A stretch of DNA of 64,000 bases from Alkalihalobacterium chitinilyticum (GCF_029028005.1 NZ_JAOTPO010000004.1:212034-276033), one strand, 5' to 3'. Shown: positions 52,484-61,716, counted from the stretch's first letter. The notes: generated from the letters alone by a model not told the origin. Numbers and translations: made by a program.

Positions 52484-53026
52484 TTAAATGAACAAAATAA
52501 ATAAAGCTAGAGCAATAAATAACCAACCTGAAATCGAACTTGCATGATTTTTAAATACATTCAGTGCCACTAAGTGACCGAATTTGGAGCCAGCCCATAT
52601 AAATAGGAAACTAGTTGCAAAGGCCAAAAAACTTGAAAGTAAAATTGGAAAGCCTGCCAATCCACCTGAAAAGCCTGCAGCTAAAGAGTCGATCCCTAAT
52701 GCAATCCCTAAAATAACTGCAGCTTTTAAGCTTAGATCTAGCTTTTTTTCATGAGTCTCCTCTCCTTTCGATTTTCTTGCATCCCATAGAAACCATAAAC
52801 CTATGGCGAGAAAGACAAAGGAAGCTAAATAGAATAATAAATGCTCTGGTATCACTCCAGCAATAACGTCGCCAAAATATAAACCTGTCCCCATCGTTAA
52901 CCCCGAAAAAATCGCAATGATGAATATAACCTTTAGTGGAATTTTTCCTCTCATACCGAGTGAAAAACCTACCGCTAAATCATCGAGATTAGACGCAATG
53001 ACAAGTATTAGTATATGCCAAATCAA
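52484..53026 (-). CDS. ytaF: Sporulation membrane protein YtaF-like (MntP fold)
   Basis: 180 residues, six helices in two repeats: SNLDDLAVGFSLGMRGKIP and GIDSLAAGFSGGLAGF, the paired Asp motifs of the YtaF/MntP superfamily. YtaF is a sporulation protein of B. subtilis; MntP members export manganese. The start appears to be TTG at 53026 with AGGAGG six bases before. Confidence 0.85.
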   Translation of the reverse strand: MIWHILILVIASNLDDLAVGFSLGMRGKIPLKVIFIIAIFSGLTMGTGLYFGDVIAGVIPEHLLFYLASFVFLAIGLWFLWDARKSKGEETHEKKLDLSLKAAVILGIALGIDSLAAGFSGGLAGFPILLSSFLAFATSFLFIWAGSKFGHLVALNVFKNHASSISGWLFIALALFILFI

Positions 53027-53082
53027 AAGATGCCTCCTTCAGATATTTTTCGTTATATAAAGCCGCTGATCCCTGCCTAGCG

Positions 53083-53583
53083 TTACAAATAAATGGAATA
53101 AATAAGGGTAGGTCGATCTTTAATATTCGTTTCCTTCTCCATACTCATACCTATCCGTTCAGCTACTTTGATCGAAGGGGTATTGTATTTATAGATCATT
53201 GAGATTAAACGAGACCATCCAAGCTTACTCCAACCATAATCACGCACTGCGCTTGCTGCTTCCGTTGCAAATCCTTGTCCCCAGTAGTCTCGAACAAATA
53301 AATACCCAATTTCCATTTCTTCTTGACCATCTACGATCTGCGGAACAATCCCACACTGACCAACGAATGTGCCTGTATTTTTTAACTCGCATATCCAAAG
53401 CCCTGACTGATGTTTTTCGTAATTCTTTATATTCCAGTTTATCCATTTTCGTGCATCTTCTCTCGTCTTAGTTGATGTATAGTACTGCATCGCAATGGGA
53501 TCGGAAAATATTTTCATAAGATGATCTTCGTCTTGAATATTCATCTTTCGTAATATTAAACGTTCGGTTTCTAGTATAGTCAT
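53083..53583 (-). CDS. GNAT acetyltransferase (RimJ/RimL type)
   Basis: 166 residues, MTILETERLILRKMNIQDED at the start, VGQCGIVPQIVDGQEEMEIG, the acetyl-CoA loop RDYWGQGFATEAASAV, and NTPSIKVAERIGM. RimJ/RimL-like GNATs acetylate protein N-termini or small amines; the substrate is unknown. In-frame starts also exist at 53592 and 53598; GAGG nine bases before 53583 and family length favour the short form. Confidence 0.85.
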   Translation of the reverse strand: MTILETERLILRKMNIQDEDHLMKIFSDPIAMQYYTSTKTREDARKWINWNIKNYEKHQSGLWICELKNTGTFVGQCGIVPQIVDGQEEMEIGYLFVRDYWGQGFATEAASAVRDYGWSKLGWSRLISMIYKYNTPSIKVAERIGMSMEKETNIKDRPTLIYSIYL

Positions 53584-53650
53584 CTCTTTCATCCTCAAGA
53601 GTCCCCTTATGGATATCCAATACTCATTTATCTACACAATTCAAACAAAA

Positions 53651-53680
53651 ATACCCGCATGGGGTTGCTGTCTGCGAGTA
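53651..53680 (-). terminator. Terminator of the 53.7-kb gene
   Basis: ATACCCGCA/TGCGAGTAT stem with one mismatch, followed on the minus strand by TTTTTG. Confidence 0.65.
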
Positions 53681-53692
53681 TCTAATCGTAGG

Positions 53693-54142
53693 TTAATTTG
53701 CTTGTCTTATTTCAACATGCTCACTCAACTTGATATTGAGTTTGTCAAAGTCTCTTATTTTTAATAAGTCCAAGTTAATCTCAACTTCTTTTCCGTTCGT
53801 TAATAGTAAGATTAGTTTGTTGTCACTAATTCTGCTTTCTTCAATATCATTATAATTGATTTTCCGCTTCAACCGAATAAGTCCCTTATGAACTAACAGC
53901 ATGTCATTTTCAAGCTGTATATATGTAATGTCATTCAAACGTAAATAATAAATGCCTATAATTATACTTAATGCCACATTACAGCTAATAATAATCGCCA
54001 CAATAACTGTATAGGCGCTAAATCCTAACCCAATAAACAGAAATACTAGACAAATAAGATTTAGAACAGCAACGCCTAACCATAGCACCCCTGTTGTTTT
54101 CCATACGCTATTTTCTCTATATTTCAAATCCACTCCATCCAT
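53693..54142 (-). CDS. Two-TM protein with PH-like tail, unknown
   Basis: 149 residues: two membrane helices (~18-40 and ~45-66), then a beta-rich segment (NDITYIQLENDMLLVHKGLI, INYNDIEESRISDNKLILLL) like bacterial PH/YcxB-type domains. Function unknown. The start is uncertain: the ATG lies directly at GGGGAG, and a GTG at 54133 would have better spacing. Confidence 0.65.
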   Translation of the reverse strand: MDGVDLKYRENSVWKTTGVLWLGVAVLNLICLVFLFIGLGFSAYTVIVAIIISCNVALSIIIGIYYLRLNDITYIQLENDMLLVHKGLIRLKRKINYNDIEESRISDNKLILLLTNGKEVEINLDLLKIRDFDKLNIKLSEHVEIRQAN

Positions 54143-54216
54143 CTCCCCATCACTTCTGTACCACTACTATACTATTTTTCGTTTTTTTTGTAAAAGTGAG
54201 TACGGTACAATAAAAA

Positions 54217-54245
54217 CAGAAGCTGTTTCATATGAACAGCCTCTG
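54217..54245 (-). terminator. Terminator of the AAC(6')-like gene
   Basis: CAGAAGCTGTT/AACAGCCTCTG stem with one mismatch, TTTTTAT following on the minus strand. Confidence 0.75.
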
Positions 54246-54261
54246 CTTCGTCTTACAATTA

Positions 54262-54828
54262 TCAGTTATCCTTGAACTCCTCATGTGTGATCCGCATAAT
54301 TTGATTATCTTTATATTCGCCGTCGTGTATTTCCCGTTTAGGAAGTACTTTTACTTTTTGAAAGCCACATTTCTCATAACAAGCAATCGCTCTTTCGTTC
54401 CACGTCTGCGGATCGATGAAAATTTCATGTACACCTTTCTTGGAAAATAAAAAGTCGACTGTTAACTTTATTACGTCTGTTCCAATTCCTTTATTCCAAT
54501 ATGTCGGTTCACCGATAAATAAATCGATCCCATACACTTGCTCGTTTCTTGCAGCTCCATACACCTTTATTTCTTCTGGTTGTAGATGATAATACTGTAA
54601 ATAACCAATGGCTATTTCACCGTAAACGATGATACAAGATTGTACATAATTCTCTCCTATAGCTCGTGAACGATACTCATCGTGAATCTGTTCAAGAGTA
54701 TGTTTGACACTTTTTCCTTCGTAGAATTCTTGAACGACTTCATCATTTAACCACTTAAAAAGTAATTTATAATCTGATTCACAATCCATCAGTTTTCGAA
54801 TGGATAATCTACCTTTTGCAGCTAGCAT
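54262..54828 (-). CDS. AAC(6')/IucB-like GNAT acetyltransferase
   Basis: 188 residues: LSIRKLMDCESDYKLLFKWL, YLQYYHLQPEEIKVYG, DLFIGEPTYWNKGIGTDVIK (acetyl-CoA loop) and PQTWNERAIACYEKCGFQKV. The pattern is that of the Acetyltransf_8 group, which includes AAC(6') aminoglycoside acetyltransferases, but resistance cannot be claimed. Its ATG overlaps the peptidase stop (TAATG), so it is translationally coupled. Confidence 0.82.
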   Translation of the reverse strand: MLAAKGRLSIRKLMDCESDYKLLFKWLNDEVVQEFYEGKSVKHTLEQIHDEYRSRAIGENYVQSCIIVYGEIAIGYLQYYHLQPEEIKVYGAARNEQVYGIDLFIGEPTYWNKGIGTDVIKLTVDFLFSKKGVHEIFIDPQTWNERAIACYEKCGFQKVKVLPKREIHDGEYKDNQIMRITHEEFKDN

Positions 54829-56795
54829 TAACTGTCGTCCCTCCGAGAAATTAACCCTAATCTCTCACATAGTTGCAAATAGTTTTGAGCATATTCCAAA
54901 TCATAGGATCCCGACTCCATGTGAACTAATGCCAAAACCTCTTGTACGGAACGAGTGCCATCGATCCAATATTGTAAAAACACTTCATAACCTGCTGGGG
55001 GCTTTGCCTGTTTCTTATATTCATACCATTGTAAGCGTTCTTCTAACGGTAACCGTTCTAACTCAAACGTTAAATCAAACGGACCCTCATAGGTTCTTTT
55101 ATACACCTTCTCTGTAAATTCTGACGGTAGACTAGCCGCTTTTGTTTCAATTTTAGTACCCAATGCTTCAGTTGCCTGTGCGTGCTGTTGTAAAACTTTT
55201 ATTTGATCATCTAGTAACATTTGTGCTTGATCTACTAGCTTCGGGATGCTATCAAACTTGCGAATGTCGGCATACTGTCGATAGCTTTCCAATGCACGTT
55301 TTTCATAATCACAATAAAACTTAAAGGCCCCGCACCAACCTTTATTAAGTTGCTGATTATTCAATATTGTTGTTAGAGCCTGTTGTAAATCTGTGTATCT
55401 CGTAGCGGTATCATTGTTTAATAGTAACGACCAGTTTTGTTCACTGCCATTCGCCAAACCATATGCATATAAAGCTGTCGTCAGTGCAACCATTTTCATC
55501 ATGTTTGGATCAAGGTTGTTCGTCGAATCTTCGGTCGTATGGTAATGCTTGTCTGGCCACTGGATCAGCATCGGACATGGAATCCCAATCGTCGGGTCAG
55601 CAATAATATAATGATCACTTCCTCCAGAAAACCGTGTTCTTAAGAAATGGGTTGTACTATAGCTGAAGGTTCCTGTTAAATTACTCGTATTCTGACTGAC
55701 TTGCTGAAACAAGTTATAAGCAAAACGATCAACAAAAGTCGGCGTTGCCATTGGTGGCTGTTCAATACATAACGGTCCACCGCCTTTCGTCTGATCTGCT
55801 CCCACCATATCTAAGTTTAGCGCTGCAATTGTCGTGTCTTTCCGCTCCGGGTGTTGAGCAAAGTACGCATACGTTCCTGTCATTTCAGGCATCATTAAAA
55901 AGCGTATTCCTAAATCAGGTTGCGGTAGCTTTCTTTCACTGATCAGTTGCTGTAATGCTCGCATCGTTTCCATTAATGTACCTGGGCCTGATGCATTATC
56001 TTGTCCCCCAGGATACGGATGACATAAGTGACTGACTAGTAGAACTTCTTCTTGTTGTTTTCCAGGAATAAAAAACTCGATATTCTCGTAGTGACCATCA
56101 TACAGCTTGGCATCCACTTTTGCTGTCAAACGAACCGTTCCTTGTTTACTTTTTGCGCGTAATTCTTCTCCAACTCTTGGAGAAACCGCAAAACCAAATG
56201 CTTTTTGTTCGTCTCCCTGCCACCAGAATGACGTATACTGGATAGCATCAGGCATATCTAAGCGCGTTCGGATCGGTGCATACTCATTTAAATTATCAAA
56301 TATAAGACCGATTGCCCCATGCTTTACAACGGCTAGATCATGAATTAAAAATTGATTTCCACGAACAAGTGCTATTTTTCCATTTAAATTCAGCCCTTCA
56401 TAACTTTTGGGATCTTCTGCCTCTTCAACGACTACCAGTTCCGCTTCAATTCCTTCTGGCGGTGTCGCCACACTTCGTTGTACAACAGAAATTTCCTCTT
56501 CTTCAAACCGTGCAATTCGCTTCCGCTCTTCTCCTTCAATCCATAATTCAGCATGATTACAATGCCATTCTTGAAAGGTCCGATGAGCTAAAAACCGGCT
56601 GCCTGCTTCAGCTGAATAGGATATTAATTCAGCATCGACCCCGTCACGTTTTAATATTTTCACAACTGCTTCTGCCGCTTCACGGTACCCAGTTGACGCT
56701 TGGATCCGATGAAACTGAGCAATCCGATCGGCATATCGAAACGCTTGTCTTCCTGAAAGTTCTTCTTGTAAAACTTTTCTCCAGTTCGAAAACAT
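54828..56795 (-). CDS. M28/DUF4910-type aminopeptidase-like protein
   Basis: 655 residues. An N-terminal half contains a PA-like insertion (~110-235, KIALVRGNQFLIHDLAVVKHGAIGLIFDN). The M28-like zinc domain (~245-470) has VSHLCHPYPGGQDNASGPG, MMPEMTGTYAYF and TTEDSTNNLDP. A C-terminal winged helix (~590-655) is present, the DUF4910 layout. It probably cleaves peptides or amides in the cytoplasm. ATG 56795 follows AAAGGGG by about eight bases. The gene is coupled to the acetyltransferase. Confidence 0.82.
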   Translation of the reverse strand: MFSNWRKVLQEELSGRQAFRYADRIAQFHRIQASTGYREAAEAVVKILKRDGVDAELISYSAEAGSRFLAHRTFQEWHCNHAELWIEGEERKRIARFEEEEISVVQRSVATPPEGIEAELVVVEEAEDPKSYEGLNLNGKIALVRGNQFLIHDLAVVKHGAIGLIFDNLNEYAPIRTRLDMPDAIQYTSFWWQGDEQKAFGFAVSPRVGEELRAKSKQGTVRLTAKVDAKLYDGHYENIEFFIPGKQQEEVLLVSHLCHPYPGGQDNASGPGTLMETMRALQQLISERKLPQPDLGIRFLMMPEMTGTYAYFAQHPERKDTTIAALNLDMVGADQTKGGGPLCIEQPPMATPTFVDRFAYNLFQQVSQNTSNLTGTFSYSTTHFLRTRFSGGSDHYIIADPTIGIPCPMLIQWPDKHYHTTEDSTNNLDPNMMKMVALTTALYAYGLANGSEQNWSLLLNNDTATRYTDLQQALTTILNNQQLNKGWCGAFKFYCDYEKRALESYRQYADIRKFDSIPKLVDQAQMLLDDQIKVLQQHAQATEALGTKIETKAASLPSEFTEKVYKRTYEGPFDLTFELERLPLEERLQWYEYKKQAKPPAGYEVFLQYWIDGTRSVQEVLALVHMESGSYDLEYAQNYLQLCERLGLISRRDDS

Positions 56796-56937
56796 ATTCA
56801 TTTCCCCTTTATTCTGAACTATGTATTGTCATCGTTATTTTTAGACTATTCGGTTATTATTGTACCAAAATGAAGGGAGCTTTTGGCGGTCCCTGATAAA
56901 TTTCTTTAGAGATACGTAATATATTTTTTCAAACAAA

Positions 56938-56970
56938 AAAATACCTCCTGCAACATTACAGAAAGTATTT
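56938..56970 (-). terminator. Weak hairpin after the DUF3231 gene
   Basis: AAATACCTCCTG/CAGAAAGTATTT imperfect stem; T-rich on the minus strand, 35 bases past the stop. Confidence 0.5.
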
Positions 56971-57004
56971 TAAAAGGTGTATGTTTAAAAAACCAATGAT
57001 TTCG

Positions 57005-57559
57005 TTAACTATGCTCTCTTGGGACGCCAGGAGGAGAGTATGGTGGCGGACTTTTCAACCAACCTCTGGCTTTCATTAAATTTTTAAGCGGTGAGGCAAA
57101 TTTCATAAGTTGCACTTGGATTTGAAAAAACATCAGACCGACATCACTTCTAATACATTGAGACATGGATGTTGCACAAAATGAGATGGATGCAGCTACT
57201 TTTGCTGAAATTAAATTCGCAATTTCATCATTTGTTAATCTTACACCTTCAGGAACTGCAGCAGGGTCTGAGTGCGGCTTATCTTCATTTACTGCAGGTA
57301 ATTGAACTCCCTCTTTAATTAAGAACTCTTTTATCATTTCGTAATCTTTTTTCGACGCTTGTACCGCATTTTCTAATGTATGTTTTAAATCAGGATCAGT
57401 CGTTGTGTTAAGTGCGGCTTGGTAAAGGGCTCGTGCTTCTTGAAATGCAGTGACAGCCGTCCATAAGCTCATTACCTCACCAACATGTAACGGTGGTTTG
57501 GGTTCATTATCTATAAAAGATTGTAACAACTCAGTTACCGCTTCTATCGCTCTTGTCAT
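57005..57559 (-). CDS. DUF3231-family protein
   Basis: 184 residues, helical, one DUF3231 unit: GEVMSLWTAVTAFQEARALYQAALN, then DLKHTLENAVQASKKDYEMIKEFL, LTNDEIANLISAKVAASISF and a Pro-rich end. DUF3231 proteins resemble ferritin-like four-helix bundles and are common in spore formers; many have two units, this one has a single unit. ATG 57559 follows GGGGTGG. Role unknown. Confidence 0.78.
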   Translation of the reverse strand: MTRAIEAVTELLQSFIDNEPKPPLHVGEVMSLWTAVTAFQEARALYQAALNTTTDPDLKHTLENAVQASKKDYEMIKEFLIKEGVQLPAVNEDKPHSDPAAVPEGVRLTNDEIANLISAKVAASISFCATSMSQCIRSDVGLMFFQIQVQLMKFASPLKNLMKARGWLKSPPPYSPPGVPREHS

Positions 57560-57590
57560 CGTTTCCACCCCAAGGTTAAATTTTTATGTA

Positions 57591-57619
57591 AAACTAGTGC
57601 ATTCGGAAGGCACTAGTTT
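57591..57619. terminator. Perfect hairpin upstream of the DUF3231 gene
   Basis: AAACTAGTGC/GCACTAGTTT perfect 10-bp stem with a 9-base loop. On the minus strand it lies between the possible 41-codon ORF (57644-57769) and the DUF3231 gene, where it could terminate the small ORF or form a leader structure. Confidence 0.6.
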
Positions 57620-57643
57620 TCCAATAAGCACTGGTACTGATCA

Positions 57644-57769
57644 TTAAATTCGGCTGGTTCGAACCGTTAGGAGGTATGTTAGGCTAATCAAAAACACGTG
57701 AATATTGTTTATTCTCTGGATAACTTTTGACAACAAAGTTTTAAACGATACGCTAAGTCGATTGATCAT
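57644..57769 (-). CDS. Possible 41-codon small protein
   Basis: MINRLSVSFKTLLSKVIQRI, then NNIHVFLISLTYLLTVRTSRI. GGAGGGG lies six bases before the ATG, a very good ribosome site. It has a basic amphipathic helix followed by a hydrophobic stretch, compatible with a small membrane-associated peptide. A hairpin follows. No family is recognised; it could be chance. Confidence 0.4.
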   Translation of the reverse strand: MINRLSVSFKTLLSKVIQRINNIHVFLISLTYLLTVRTSRI

Positions 57770-57907
57770 TTTCATCCCCTCCATTCATTATTATTAGCTA
57801 TTGAAACGAAATTTTTATTATAAAATTTTTTCCAAATTATTTGTAAGACAGAATTAAATTAAAGAAAGACCAAAACGGATAATCCATTTTGGTCTTCCCT
57901 TGATTTA

Positions 57908-58273
57908 TCACCATTTATCACAACACGATCTACGCTTCGGTCTAACAATCCATGGTCGATCATCATATTTTTTACGTTTATTGTAAGGTTTCTTTTTAAA
58001 ATCATTTTTCCGTTTATCGTCATCGTCTTTCTTCTTCTTTTTTTCCACTTCTTTGCAGACAAGGACTTTGTCATCTTTTCTTTTGTCCTTAACTCTGCAT
58101 TCCAAAAAGAGTTTATCTTCATCTTTCTTTTTCTTTTTCTTTTTTTCTACCTCTTTACAAACTAAGAACTTTTTGTCATCGTCATCTTTCTTTTTTCGAT
58201 GGCCGTCTCTTTTTTTATGATGATCGATTAAATCAGCTAGGTCATCCAGTAAATCTCGATAGTGGTTAAGCAT
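57908..58273 (-). CDS. Lys/Asp-rich repeat protein, probably spore coat
   Basis: 121 residues, extremely charged. After MLNHYRDLLDDLADLIDHHK come alternating runs of Lys and Asp with an imperfect repeated block: FLVCKEVEKKKKKKKDEDK, LFLECRVKDKRKDD, and VLVCKEVEKKKKKDDDDK. The end is basic/aromatic with a CC pair (RPKRRSCCDKW). Regular Cys residues and charge runs recall CotG/Cot-type spore coat proteins that cross-link. AAGGAGGGAG before the ATG is strong. A second frame here (57859-58122) is only its shadow. Confidence 0.65.
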   Translation of the reverse strand: MLNHYRDLLDDLADLIDHHKKRDGHRKKKDDDDKKFLVCKEVEKKKKKKKDEDKLFLECRVKDKRKDDKVLVCKEVEKKKKKDDDDKRKNDFKKKPYNKRKKYDDRPWIVRPKRRSCCDKW

Positions 58274-58409
58274 ATTCTCCCTCCTTCCTATGTCGAGATG
58301 TTATATACTATTTAGGAAGAAGGAGTTATGGAAAGGCGCTTGTCTTACGAAATATGACTGATTTTGCCTTTTAATTTTATATACGAATTTTTAAAACTAA
58401 AATAACTAA

Positions 58410-58841
58410 TCATGTTGTGATCTCATCTTTTGTTTCCTCTTTTAATTTCCTAATCGCTGCCTTACAAACCCCGTAAGAAAGCCATTTACAGCCTTTGCAT
58501 AAAACGTCTAAATCATCAGGCTCAATATTTTCTCGGATTCGCCGAAAAATAGTTTTCTTGGAATAATAAAAACCAGGACGTACTTGTAATTTCTCATTTA
58601 TTCTTCGATCCAGTTCCCTGATTTCATAATCGACTCTTTCAAATGTGGTACAGTTGTTCCGTTCCATGGCAGGGCAATGCTTGCAAATTTCATCCGTATG
58701 CTCATTTACAAATATCTCAAAATCAAGGTCTACTTTTCGATAAATTGGTGCGAGGTGCTCCATTTTATTAATAAAAGAAGGAGAATATCCATGTCCACTA
58801 TAACCTAATAAACATAATAAATGATGTCCCCGTAAATTCAT
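58410..58841 (-). CDS. DUF1284 protein (probable iron-sulfur or zinc binding)
   Basis: 143 residues, MNLRGHHLLCLLGYSGHGYS at the start, then EHTDEICKHCPAMERNNCTTF and DDLDVLCKGCKWLSYGVCKAAI: two CxxC groups each with extra Cys. This is the DUF1284 pattern. Function unknown. ATG 58841 preferred over 58883 from the family start and AGGGGAG eight bases upstream. Confidence 0.85.
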   Translation of the reverse strand: MNLRGHHLLCLLGYSGHGYSPSFINKMEHLAPIYRKVDLDFEIFVNEHTDEICKHCPAMERNNCTTFERVDYEIRELDRRINEKLQVRPGFYYSKKTIFRRIRENIEPDDLDVLCKGCKWLSYGVCKAAIRKLKEETKDEITT

Positions 58842-59008
58842 TTCCCCCACTCCCCTTTTAAAATGCCATCTTACCGTATCCAACCAGTAAAAAATGATTG
58901 TATCTTAAAATCAAAAATCGATTTACAATTTCATTTACATTATATAAACATTCAATAAAAACAAAGGAAACCCTTCTCAATAAAACATAATGTCAACTTC
59001 TATTTTTT

Positions 59009-59022
59009 ATATGTTAACATAT
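59009..59022. promoter_or_regulatory. 14-bp perfect palindrome ATATGTTAACATAT
   Basis: It lies in the 364-base gap between the DUF1284 start and the DUF3892 stop. It could be an operator for the DUF1284 gene, 170 bases upstream of its start. The A/T content makes chance possible. Nothing else but a terminator is seen in the gap. Confidence 0.3.
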
Positions 59023-59141
59023 GGATTGTTCTTGCAACAGGTTTTAAAGTTGTATTTCACTTTTATTTTTTTACATGTTTTCTTACCTTACCGGTATATC
59101 AATCCACTTACATTACATCATCCTATGTTAAAACGCACAAA

Positions 59142-59174
59142 AAAGAAGACCACCTTTATGAAGTAGTCTTCTTT
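59142..59174 (-). terminator. Terminator of the DUF3892 gene
   Basis: AGAAGACCAC/GTAGTCTTCT stem with one mismatch and TTTTTT on the minus strand, 32 bases past the stop. Confidence 0.8.
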
Positions 59175-59205
59175 CTGTTTCTCTATCTTAATTTTATTCA
59201 TTAGT

Positions 59206-59430
59206 TTAGAAAGTTGGTAAGTTGTCTAAGTTATTAGTTGGATCTCCATCTGCGTCACTGCGCAAATGCATGTCTCCATCCCTGCCTCTAAATACATTGA
59301 CGTGTTCAATTTCACCATTTTGCGCCATCATTTGTGCTTGCTTATAATCAACAATTTGTCCACTCGATAATTTTAATTCTACGATATCACCTTCGTTATT
59401 TTTTCTGACAGCTACAACTTGTTGACTCAT
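59206..59430 (-). CDS. DUF3892-domain small protein
   Basis: 74 residues: VVAVRKNNEGDIVELKLSSG, VDYKQAQMMAQNGEIEHVNV, LRSDADGDPTNNLDNLP. The pattern VxxVRk...gdI...l..G......A......G.i.nvnv..gr.G...lRs.pDgd..NNLd.LP is DUF3892. Unknown function, frequent in spore formers. AAAGGAGG before the ATG. Confidence 0.88.
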   Translation of the reverse strand: MSQQVVAVRKNNEGDIVELKLSSGQIVDYKQAQMMAQNGEIEHVNVFRGRDGDMHLRSDADGDPTNNLDNLPTF

Positions 59431-59606
59431 ATAGACAGCCTCCTTTATCGTGGTGAACTATTTCTTTCTAACTTTAGTATTACACAATATACAAACTTTA
59501 TCCTTGAGAAGCTTGTAAATCTCACAAAAAGGATACGTTATTTCTTACATAAAGTAACCGTCCTTATCGAACAATACAATCAAGATCAAGGGAGTGGTGA
59601 TGGGAC

Positions 59607-60980
59607 ATGAAATCAAATTCCGCTGAACAAAAAGAAAAACCGTTACAGTGGTGGCAACTCTCGCTATTAGGTGTTGCTTGTACGATAGGAACAGGTTTTT
59701 TCCTCGGTTCAAGTATTGCTATAAATATGGCTGGTCCATCTGTTATTTTCTCATATATTATCGCTGCTATCGGAACGTATTTTGTATACGAAGCACTAGC
59801 TAAATTAATGATTAATGATCCGCAAAAAGGGTCTTTTCGCACATATGCTAAGCATGCATACGGACGTTGGGCTGGTTTTACAAGTGGATGGGTATATTTT
59901 CTTTCTGAACTGTTGATCATTGGTAGCCAAATGACTGCCCTTTCAATCTTTTCACGGTTTTGGTTTCCAAATATTCCGTTATGGGTATTTGCAACGATTT
60001 ATTCCGTTCTCGGTTTGCTCGTCATCCTGATGGGACCTTCTGGCTTTGACCGCGTTGAAAACTTATTAGCCGTGCTCAAAATTGCAGCCATTTTAATGTT
60101 TATCATTCTAGCGCTCCTTGCTTTATTTGGAGTGTTAGGGGCTGGAGACGGTGACGCATTTCGTATTCCAAGAACGTATGACACTGTCTTTCCCAATGGT
60201 TTAACAGGCCTGCTGCCATCGCTTATTTATGGGTTTTACGGGTATGCCGGGATTGAAATTATGGGGCTGTTAGCTGTACGTTTAAAGGATATGAAAGAAT
60301 CACCCAAATCAGGGAAGGTCATGTTGTTATTATTAGCTATTATTTATGTATCTTCGATTGGACTTGCCCTATTAATGGTATCTTGGGACCGCTTTACGAC
60401 AGAAAAAAGTCCGTTTGTCACTGCACTGAATCAATATGACTTAGCCTTTGTCCCCCATGTATTTAATGCAGTATTTATCATCGCCGGTTTTTCTACGATG
60501 GTTGCCTCTTTGTTTGCGATCATTCGTATTCTTGTAACACTTGCAGAAGACCGTGATGCACCAGGTATTCTTTCAAAGCGTGTAAAAAAAGATATCGCCC
60601 TTCCTGCTATGGCATTAACTGCAGGCGGTATAACGATATCTATTGTTTTGGCTTTAATTATGCCTGGTCGAATTTATGAATACGTGACGACAGCCGCTGG
60701 ACTTATGCTACTGTACAATTGGTTTTTCATTCTCGGTTCATACGGTAGAATTATTAAGATGACATTAATGTCCAACATCAAACGTATTTTAGGGTTTATC
60801 CTTGTTTTTCTCGGTGTTTTTGGGACTGTTTTTCACCAGACGAGCCGTCCGGGCTTTTTTGTGAGCTTGGGTTTTATATCAATTATCGGGATCGTCACTT
60901 TAATTATGAAACATTTTTGGAACAAAACAAAAGATGATGATAATGGTCCAGGTTCCTTGTTTACGAAAATAAAACAGTAG
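59607..60980 (+). CDS. APC-family amino acid permease
   Basis: 457 residues, twelve membrane helices, APC start LLGVACTIGTGFFLGSSIAI (glycine-rich TM1 binding site) and LIYGFYGYAGIEIMGLLAVR (TM6). It imports amino acids or related amines with protons. The start at 59607 has GGGAGTGG upstream. Its last 20 bases overlap the convergent LysE gene. Confidence 0.9.
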   Translation: MKSNSAEQKEKPLQWWQLSLLGVACTIGTGFFLGSSIAINMAGPSVIFSYIIAAIGTYFVYEALAKLMINDPQKGSFRTYAKHAYGRWAGFTSGWVYFLSELLIIGSQMTALSIFSRFWFPNIPLWVFATIYSVLGLLVILMGPSGFDRVENLLAVLKIAAILMFIILALLALFGVLGAGDGDAFRIPRTYDTVFPNGLTGLLPSLIYGFYGYAGIEIMGLLAVRLKDMKESPKSGKVMLLLLAIIYVSSIGLALLMVSWDRFTTEKSPFVTALNQYDLAFVPHVFNAVFIIAGFSTMVASLFAIIRILVTLAEDRDAPGILSKRVKKDIALPAMALTAGGITISIVLALIMPGRIYEYVTTAAGLMLLYNWFFILGSYGRIIKMTLMSNIKRILGFILVFLGVFGTVFHQTSRPGFFVSLGFISIIGIVTLIMKHFWNKTKDDDNGPGSLFTKIKQ

Positions 60981-61590
60981 CTGCTTGAATACCAAAATAG
61001 ATTCCAAAGCCAATTAACGACAACCCTGAAATGACAGAAATAACCGTCAATAACCGAGTCGTTAAATATTTACGCATGGTACTTGCAAGACCAGCCATCG
61101 TTAAATCCCAGATAGTAATTCCAATGAATATGGCGGCGCTATACAAAATGACTTTTCCTGTACCATAAGTCGTTACGGTTTTCGCCAAAATCGACCCAAA
61201 AATACCTAACCAAAAAAGGATCGTCAACGGGTTAAATAAGGACATAAAGAAACCTGACATGAACGATTTAAAATGCGATTCTTTTTGACTTCTCATGTTG
61301 TTAACATCGATTTGACTTGCACCCGATAAACTTTCAAACCCTGTATAAACGAGTACAAAGAAACCGAAAATCCACAGGAACGTCTGCATAAAAGGAATTT
61401 CTAAAAAATGTACGACTCCTACAAACACTAATAACATATAAAAAGCATCGGCAACTGTAGCACCTAAACCTACAAGCCAGGCATGAAAAAAGCCGTTTTT
61501 TATTCCTCTATCAATTTGGGCTGCATTAACCGGCCCAATGGGTGCAGCTAATGATAAACCTAAAAGAATATAACTTATAAAAACACTCAT
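60961..61590 (-). CDS. LysE-family exporter
   Basis: 209 residues, six helices: LGLSLAAPIGPVNAAQIDRGIKNGF (the PIGPv family motif), GLGATVADAFYMLLV, SLFNPLTILFWLGIFGS. LysE/RhtB proteins export amino acids. It is convergent with the APC importer. ATG 61590 follows GGAGGAGG. Confidence 0.9.
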   Translation of the reverse strand: MSVFISYILLGLSLAAPIGPVNAAQIDRGIKNGFFHAWLVGLGATVADAFYMLLVFVGVVHFLEIPFMQTFLWIFGFFVLVYTGFESLSGASQIDVNNMRSQKESHFKSFMSGFFMSLFNPLTILFWLGIFGSILAKTVTTYGTGKVILYSAAIFIGITIWDLTMAGLASTMRKYLTTRLLTVISVISGLSLIGFGIYFGIQAATVLFS

Positions 61591-61716
61591 CGTTTCCTCC
61601 TCCAAATCAACAAGCTTTCTGCAGCGGACAAACTGTACGACTTGTACATTGTATTCAGCTGCATTGAAACTTACGACTGGAGGATTAATTTTTTATACAA
61701 TTCTTACCCCAAATAA

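Noticed and set aside
54262..54828. Aminoglycoside resistance gene
   Set aside because: The fold is shared with many GNAT enzymes; sequence alone does not show resistance.
57859..58122. An 87-codon frame rich in Lys overlapping the coat-like gene
   Set aside because: Its start lies inside the better-supported frame 57908-58273, which has a strong ribosome site; the second frame is a by-product of the repeated AAG/GAT codons.
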